NCBI GenBank assembly: GCA_034766995.1
Contig: CM068320.1
Coordinates: forward strand, 8,763,501 to 8,827,500
From: Acanthacorydalis orientalis
Taxonomy: Eukaryota; Arthropoda; Insecta; Megaloptera; Corydalidae
Reading direction: 5' to 3'
Length of the DNA: 64,000 bases
Positions 59,579 through 64,000 of the stretch are shown here, piece after piece. The notes below the pieces were generated by a model. The model saw only the letters and a list, made by a program, of their open reading frames with translations, was not told the origin of the DNA and did no database searches. A program made the translations under genes and the position numbers. Every line of letters starts with the position of its first letter. The stretch's first letter is position 1.

Positions 59579-59914
59579 TCATCCCCTGTTAATCCACTGC
59601 TGGATAAAGGCCTCTTCCGTGATTTTCCATTTTGTTCGATTCAGTGCCTCTCTTTTCCACAGATTTCCAAGAAAGTTTTTAATATCCTTATCCCATCTGT
59701 TCATTGGTCTCTTTCTGGGTCTTTTTATATTCCTTGGTTCCCAGTCAAGAATTTCTCTTGTCCATCGGTTATCTTCTCTTCTTGCGATATGTCTCGCCCA
59801 TTTCCATTTCAGACTCTTTACTCTTCTTATTATATCTGTGACTCCTATTTGTTTTCGTATCCATTCTATTCTCGTTCTATCTCTTCTTGTAATTCCCAAC
59901 ATGCATCTTTCCAT
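59579..59914 (-). pseudogene. RTE-like LINE, C-terminal segment
   Basis: Reads MERCMLGITRRDRTRIEWIR, KQIGVTDIIRRVKSLKWKWA, RHIARREDNRW, then RPRKRPMNRWDKDIK and ends EEAFIQQWINRG at a stop. AMER.MLGI.RRD and LKW.WAGHIARR..., GRP..RW are diagnostic of the RTE-type C-terminus. The upstream frame (YGSETWLL near 59980) is shifted relative to this ORF. Confidence 0.87.
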
Positions 59915-60003
59915 ACTTCGTTGTGTTGTTTGGAGTCTGAACTATTTTGGCGTTAAGCAGCCATGTTTCGCTGCCGTAGGTAAGGACCAGTAGTATACAC
60001 TGA

Positions 60004-60246
60004 TCAAATACTTTTTTCTTTAAGTGGGAGTAGGATTGTTGATTTAAATATCAAGGCGTTTCGTCCAAAAGAGCTCCATCCCATTTTTATTCTCCTATTT
60101 ACTTCTTCAGTGAATGATCCATCTCTGTTGATAAGCTGGCCTAGATAGACATATTTCGTAACCTCTTCTATTTCCGTTCCTTTTATTTCAATTTTCTTCG
60201 GACAGACAAACGCATTGAACAGTACTTTTGTCTTTGTATGATTCAT
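60004..60246 (-). pseudogene. RTE-like LINE, segment after the palm
   Basis: Reads MNHTKTKVLFNA (motif D), KKIEIKGTEIEEVTKYVYLG and INRDGSFTEEVNRRIKMGWS, the expected YLG and RRI..GW segments between palm and C-terminus. The ATG is internal. It is followed at the end of the ORF by a frameshift. Confidence 0.87.
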
Positions 60247-60249
60247 GTT

Positions 60250-60524
60250 GAGGCCGATTTTTTGCCCTCTTTTGCAACTCTTCCGGAGTATTTGCGAAAA
60301 TAACTATATTATCGGCAAACCGGAGATGGCATAATCTTTCGCTCTTTAATTCGATTCCTTTGTCCTCCCAGTCAAGCGATTTGAATATTTCTTACAAGGC
60401 CGCAGTAAACAATTTCGGAGAAATTGCATTTCCCTGTCTTACACCTTTCTCGATTTTTATCTTTCTTGTTTCTTCATGTAGCTTCACCGACATCGTTGCT
60501 TTTTTATAGATGTTATCTAGCAAT

Positions 60525-60525
<1 letters not shown>
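60250..60525 (-). pseudogene. RTE-like LINE, motif B and active-site box
   Basis: Minus-strand reading gives LLDNIYKKATMSVKL, IEKGVRQGNAISPKLFTAAL (motif B), then a stop, EIFKSLDWEDKGIEL and LRFADNIVIFA. The active-site box is FADN where active enzymes have FADD, so the second catalytic Asp is lost. Similarity starts abruptly at about 60525 next to a TA array (5' truncation). Confidence 0.8.

Positions 60526-60528
<3 letters not shown>

Positions 60529-60579
<51 letters not shown>
60529..60579. repeat. (TA)n microsatellite
   Basis: TA array between the RTE-like LINE and the Tc1-like element. Confidence 0.95.
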
Positions 60580-60583
<4 letters not shown>

Positions 60584-61330
60584 CAAAAAAAATATTAGCA
60601 CAATTAACATGTTTGTAGTTGAAAGGGTATAATTAAAACATTTGGAAATATTTTGTATCGCAGCGAAAAGTATTGAATTAACTTTGATTAGAATAAATTA
60701 CTCTAAAAATCCATATTTTTGTTTTGATGGTCTTTTGAAAAGTTAATTCTTTAACACTCATTAATTTCACTTATATAATAGAGTTTTTTCTTAAGTACTC
60801 GAGCATTATAATCAGCAGTATGCAGTGTATTTTTTCACGGTTCTGGGGTGAACAATTTTATTAGAATCTGTTTTTAACTATGCTGTTACTTCTGATGAAG
60901 TGATTTTTACATCTTTTTTTAATTCTTTTTATAACAGATCGTTCCTCTTTATTCGAAAGTTTTTTTTTTTGTACGTCCGCTTCTTAGTTAGTTTTCTATG
61001 TTTTCGATGCTTTTAAATCGATGAATTACACTTCAAACTGTAAATCGACTTTTATCTATAATTTTTCCAATAAAAACGTATGATTTCCCTTTTGCGTACA
61101 AATTCAAACTAATTTTTCGTTCAGATAATGTAGTTTATTTAGTTTTTCGACCCATGGTTTAATTTTTTTGGAACTTTACAATTTGAAAAAAAATTCCTTA
61201 CCACAATTTCAATGTCGCATAAATAATGATTTATCGGGGATTTCCTTACTTATAAAAGTAGTTGCAAAAATTCATTGTAGTAAAGTGAGCAAATGAAAAT
61301 ATATGGCTGTGCCAATCCTTTTTTTGGTGA
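60580..61330 (-). mobile_element. Tc1-like element, deleted and decayed
   Basis: Minus-strand reading from about 61155 gives an N-terminus like MGRKT...TLSERKISLNLYAKGKSY, IGKIIDKSRFTV, SVIHRFKSIENIEN and LRSGRTKKKT. Then come SSEVTA and NKIVHPRTVKKYTA, the order of the Tc1 paired-like DNA-binding domain. Only a trace of the region before the first catalytic Asp (SNLF) follows, and the DDE core is absent. The ends (CAAAAAAAATATTAGCACAA left; complement CAAAAAAAGGATTGGCACAG right) are similar inverted termini. Stops and frameshifts are frequent. Confidence 0.7.
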
Positions 61331-61525
61331 AAAAAACAAAATTTTTATTAAGATTTTTCTAAAATGTTTATAAAATATTGTTAATATTTTTATTTTATTA
61401 AATAAATAATACATTAATACATACGAAATATATAAATTTGCTCCAAACTATTTGTATTTTTTTTTTAAATTAGATTCTATTAAGTTAAAGAAAAGTTAAC
61501 TTTTAAAAGTTTCTTAAAAGTTCGG

Positions 61526-61526
<1 letters not shown>
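61331..61526. other. AT-rich spacer
   Basis: No recognisable feature. Confidence 0.4.
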
Positions 61527-61589
<63 letters not shown>

Positions 61590-61614
61590 GGGCTATATAT
61601 ATATATATATATAT
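61527..61614. repeat. Two (TA)n microsatellites with a shared GGCTATA edge
   Basis: TA array 61527-61584 begins TTCGGCTATA. A second array, 61595-61614, begins GTCGGGCTATA after only 10 bp, suggesting a local duplication of the array edge. Confidence 0.9.
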
Positions 61615-62080
61615 TCTTCATATAATTAAAAAATTCTAAATGCGTTTAGCAAATGTCTAAATTAATTTTAGTTGGGTTTGAAATTTAATTTTTTTTTTGT
61701 ATGACAAAATTAGTTGATTATCACAAAGTGGATGTTCGAATATTTACTACTATAATTAGTTACGCAATTGAATCGTTCGAATAGTAGTGTGCGGTTATCC
61801 GTTGTCACGAACCTAAACAATTCCAGAACTAATCGGACCTAATCTTTTGTTTTGAATAGTCCACTGTTATTTCTTAAGAATCCATAATAACTTCTCAAAC
61901 AAATAAATTTCAGCCGTGGAAACATTTTTCGTATTTTGAATTTGAGTACCGACTTATTTCATAATTATTTCACAATTGATGGAACGTGTCACGAGTCCTG
62001 TTGTATATTCGGATTATGATTGGCACTCACTCCTTACAATAACAGTGATAATCACAGAAGATAACCGTCCATGTTTCGAA
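61615..62080. other. AT-rich spacer, no gene seen
   Basis: No recognisable feature. Confidence 0.4.
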
Positions 62081-62770
62081 CATATTCTAATTGTTCCATA
62101 GGTTTTTTAGAGATCGTCACAAAAATACGAGTATTTTTCGTTGCCTTGTAGTGGAGCTACTCCTTACAGTTCAACCGTCGAAACTCCAGAATGCTCATGA
62201 AAGCACCCTTTTAATATCTCCATTAATAATCTACCACATCTCTAGCTTACCCCCCCCCCCCTCCCTTCCCACAAGCTCTCCATTTGAGAAACTATTAAAT
62301 GCAATTCAAATTCACATTGAGTTACGATGAGGCTCTTAAAATTGTAACTACCTTGCATCATTTTTTTAATTTTTTATTTTTTTATTTTACTTATATATAT
62401 ATATATATATATATGAGAGCGATAACAAAAGAGAAAAAAGAAACACAAACAGGATTATTTATCAGACGTGTGCGTACACAAACACCGTGTCGTTACATAT
62501 TTTTAATTCGCATACAGCGGTTCCATTAAACTGAATATCGTAAAACTTAAGCTGATAACAGAATGTCGGCCTTTCAGATGCAAGAGATGCTGCGGTTGCG
62601 TTTTACTTTCGCATGCATGAAACGTGCACTTTCCACAGGTGACTGCGATCCCCACGAGAACTGTTTTGACTAGACTTCGTGATTAGCCTTGTGTGCAGCT
62701 GCTATAGCGACTTCGTTATATGTACAATGCATAGAAACATACACTGCATTAAAGGACACAGATGTTCATA
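62081..62770. promoter_or_regulatory. GC-elevated non-coding block, candidate regulatory element
   Basis: Two blocks of balanced composition around a short TA run (62393-62415), with a C10 tract near 62250, AGACGTGTGCGTACAC, and TGCTGCGGTTGCGTTTTAC near 62589. ORFs of 76-79 codons here lack recognisable domains. Weak regulatory candidate. Confidence 0.2.
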
Positions 62771-63656
62771 TAGATCCGTTATGGTATGGCTTTGAAGTCT
62801 GTTTATGTAAGAAATTTAATCATTTCTGTACTAAAGTGATTTTTTTTTATTAAGTAAATACATTTTACTATGTATACAAACCTTGTGTGTTTTTTTTAAA
62901 AAAATATGATTTCCTGCATTATGAAAACTTATAAGTATTTTAAAACAAAGAATAACATACGATCTTTCTGAGTTGTAAAATGCTTTTCATTATCTACTTG
63001 TATTTGGTTTTACTATTTTACACTGCGGGTTACACTTTTCAATTTTGGACAGGCGGTTTTTAGTGGCTTGCGACAAAAGCTAGAGTTTATAACTTATCAG
63101 CAATGTAACAATTATTCTTAACTATTGTTTATTACTATCTAGTTAGAAAATTGAAAAAAAGAATTTCATTTTTTCTCCATTCCCATTAAAATTTACCGTA
63201 CGTATTTAAGACTCGATTTGAAAAAATGTGTAAATAATTTTTTTTGGCTATTAAAACATAATATTAAAATAATAGATACATAAACATAATAATTAGAGAT
63301 GAAATGACGTATTTCACTATTCACAGAAAAAAAACTACTGTTTTTTTTTTAGTTTTTGTACTATTAACTTGTGAAATAAAAAATATGTGATGTATATATT
63401 ATAACTCAAATTTCTCCCAAAATGTGAACTATTTAATAAGCTGTAATTTAATTTAATTTTTGTTCAGTAAAAATGAAATTATTTATTACTTTTTAAGTTA
63501 CTTTTAATTTCTTAATCTTTTTAATTTGTATGATATTTAATTTAAACAATTCATTTGGACAACCGAGAATTTGTGAGTTGAATGTTTACCTTCTAATTAA
63601 ACTTCAGTATTCATTTTTGAATTATTGATAACTCAAAGTAGGAACGTTTTGAATTA
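62771..63656. other. AT-rich intergenic sequence, no gene seen
   Basis: No recognisable ORF, transposon or RNA gene. Confidence 0.5.

Positions 63657-63733
<77 letters not shown>
63657..63733. repeat. (TA)n microsatellite
   Basis: TA array of about 75 bp. Confidence 0.95.
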
Positions 63734-63736
<3 letters not shown>

Positions 63737-63805
63737 TAGAGGTATAGGTTAATACATTACTACCAAATTTAATGTATTGTTAGATTCTGTGTGTTTAACT
63801 GCAAT

Positions 63806-63811
63806 CTATCT

Positions 63812-63876
<65 letters not shown>

Positions 63877-63889
63877 TACACACATACAT

Positions 63890-63922
<33 letters not shown>
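63806..63922. repeat. (CTAT)n(TA)n(CA)n(TA)n compound microsatellite
   Basis: CTAT, TA, CATA/CA and TA blocks are contiguous. Minus ORFs here are repeat translations. Confidence 0.95.
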
Positions 63923-64000
63923 CACCGTTCCTTCTGAAACCATACAATCACCTGAACAGCCATCCACACATACAATTGTACATCTACTCAGGTATCTCAT

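Larger units (their letters stand above)
59570..60525 (-). mobile_element. 5'-truncated RTE-like LINE, minus strand
   Basis: The coding strand reads from about 60520 down to 59579 as the last third of an RTE-type endonuclease/reverse transcriptase. Its 3' end carries an ATGATGATGAT run just after the stop, as RTE-like elements often do, and TA arrays bound both sides (59462-59562, 60529-60579). This differs from the LINE type at 8.8 and 33.5 kb. A short relative lies at 28005-28085. Confidence 0.85.

Noticed and set aside
59519..59993. 145- and 156-codon plus-strand ORFs
   Set aside because: They are antisense shadows of the RTE-like LINE coding strand and begin in a GT microsatellite.

Overview
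This window looks like a stretch of an AT-rich eukaryotic nuclear genome, most likely an insect or another arthropod. The reasons are: no intact protein-coding gene, intron-exon structure or RNA gene that I can support; very many long (TA)n microsatellites; and a typical arthropod load of decayed transposons. The transposons are several separate mariner lineages, Tc1, a pogo/Tigger relic, piggyBac and hAT traces, and 5'-truncated non-LTR retrotransposons. I cannot fix the species from sequence alone.

Layout. 1-900 holds a piggyBac transposase tail and piggyBac-like termini. 4.7-5.3 kb, 10.2-10.7 kb, 11.6-12.2 kb, 37.7-38.1 kb, 38.8-39.4 kb and 54.9-55.4 kb are six copies of one mariner-derived MITE family that keeps only the DNA-binding N-terminus of the transposase. 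8.76-10.12 kb and 33.5-34.6 kb are reverse-transcriptase remnants of one LINE type. 59.57-60.52 kb, with a small fragment near 28.0 kb, is an RTE-like LINE. Near-complete but broken mariners lie at 16.2-17.4 kb (+), 22.0-23.3 kb (-), 25.4-26.7 kb (+) and about 28.9-29.9 kb (-). A 0.7 kb foldback element with 150-bp inverted arms directly abuts the last one. A 336-bp hAT-like MITE sits at 27.03-27.36 kb. A FLJ37770-type transposase relic is at 46.6-47.3 kb, a Tigger-like relic at 49.7-50.8 kb and an internally deleted Tc1 at 60.6-61.3 kb. A 521-bp unit is tandemly duplicated at 40.76-41.79 kb.

Between the transposons lie about a dozen islands (for example 2.95-3.56, 14.9-15.5, 19.2-19.7, 36.8-37.2 and 48.6-49.0 kb) that are visibly richer in G, C and CpG than their surroundings and contain no recognisable transposon or ORF. 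The best interpretation is an intergenic desert or a very long intron with candidate cis-regulatory islands, diluted by transposons and TA arrays.

No working gene system is visible. Every coding piece is a transposase or reverse transcriptase carrying frameshifts, stops or lost catalytic residues. The most interesting structures are the MITE family that amplified a DNA-binding-domain-only transposase, transposons bounded by TA arrays on both sides, the long foldback element, the 521-bp tandem duplication and the non-coding islands. I did not find a convincing undescribed biological system.
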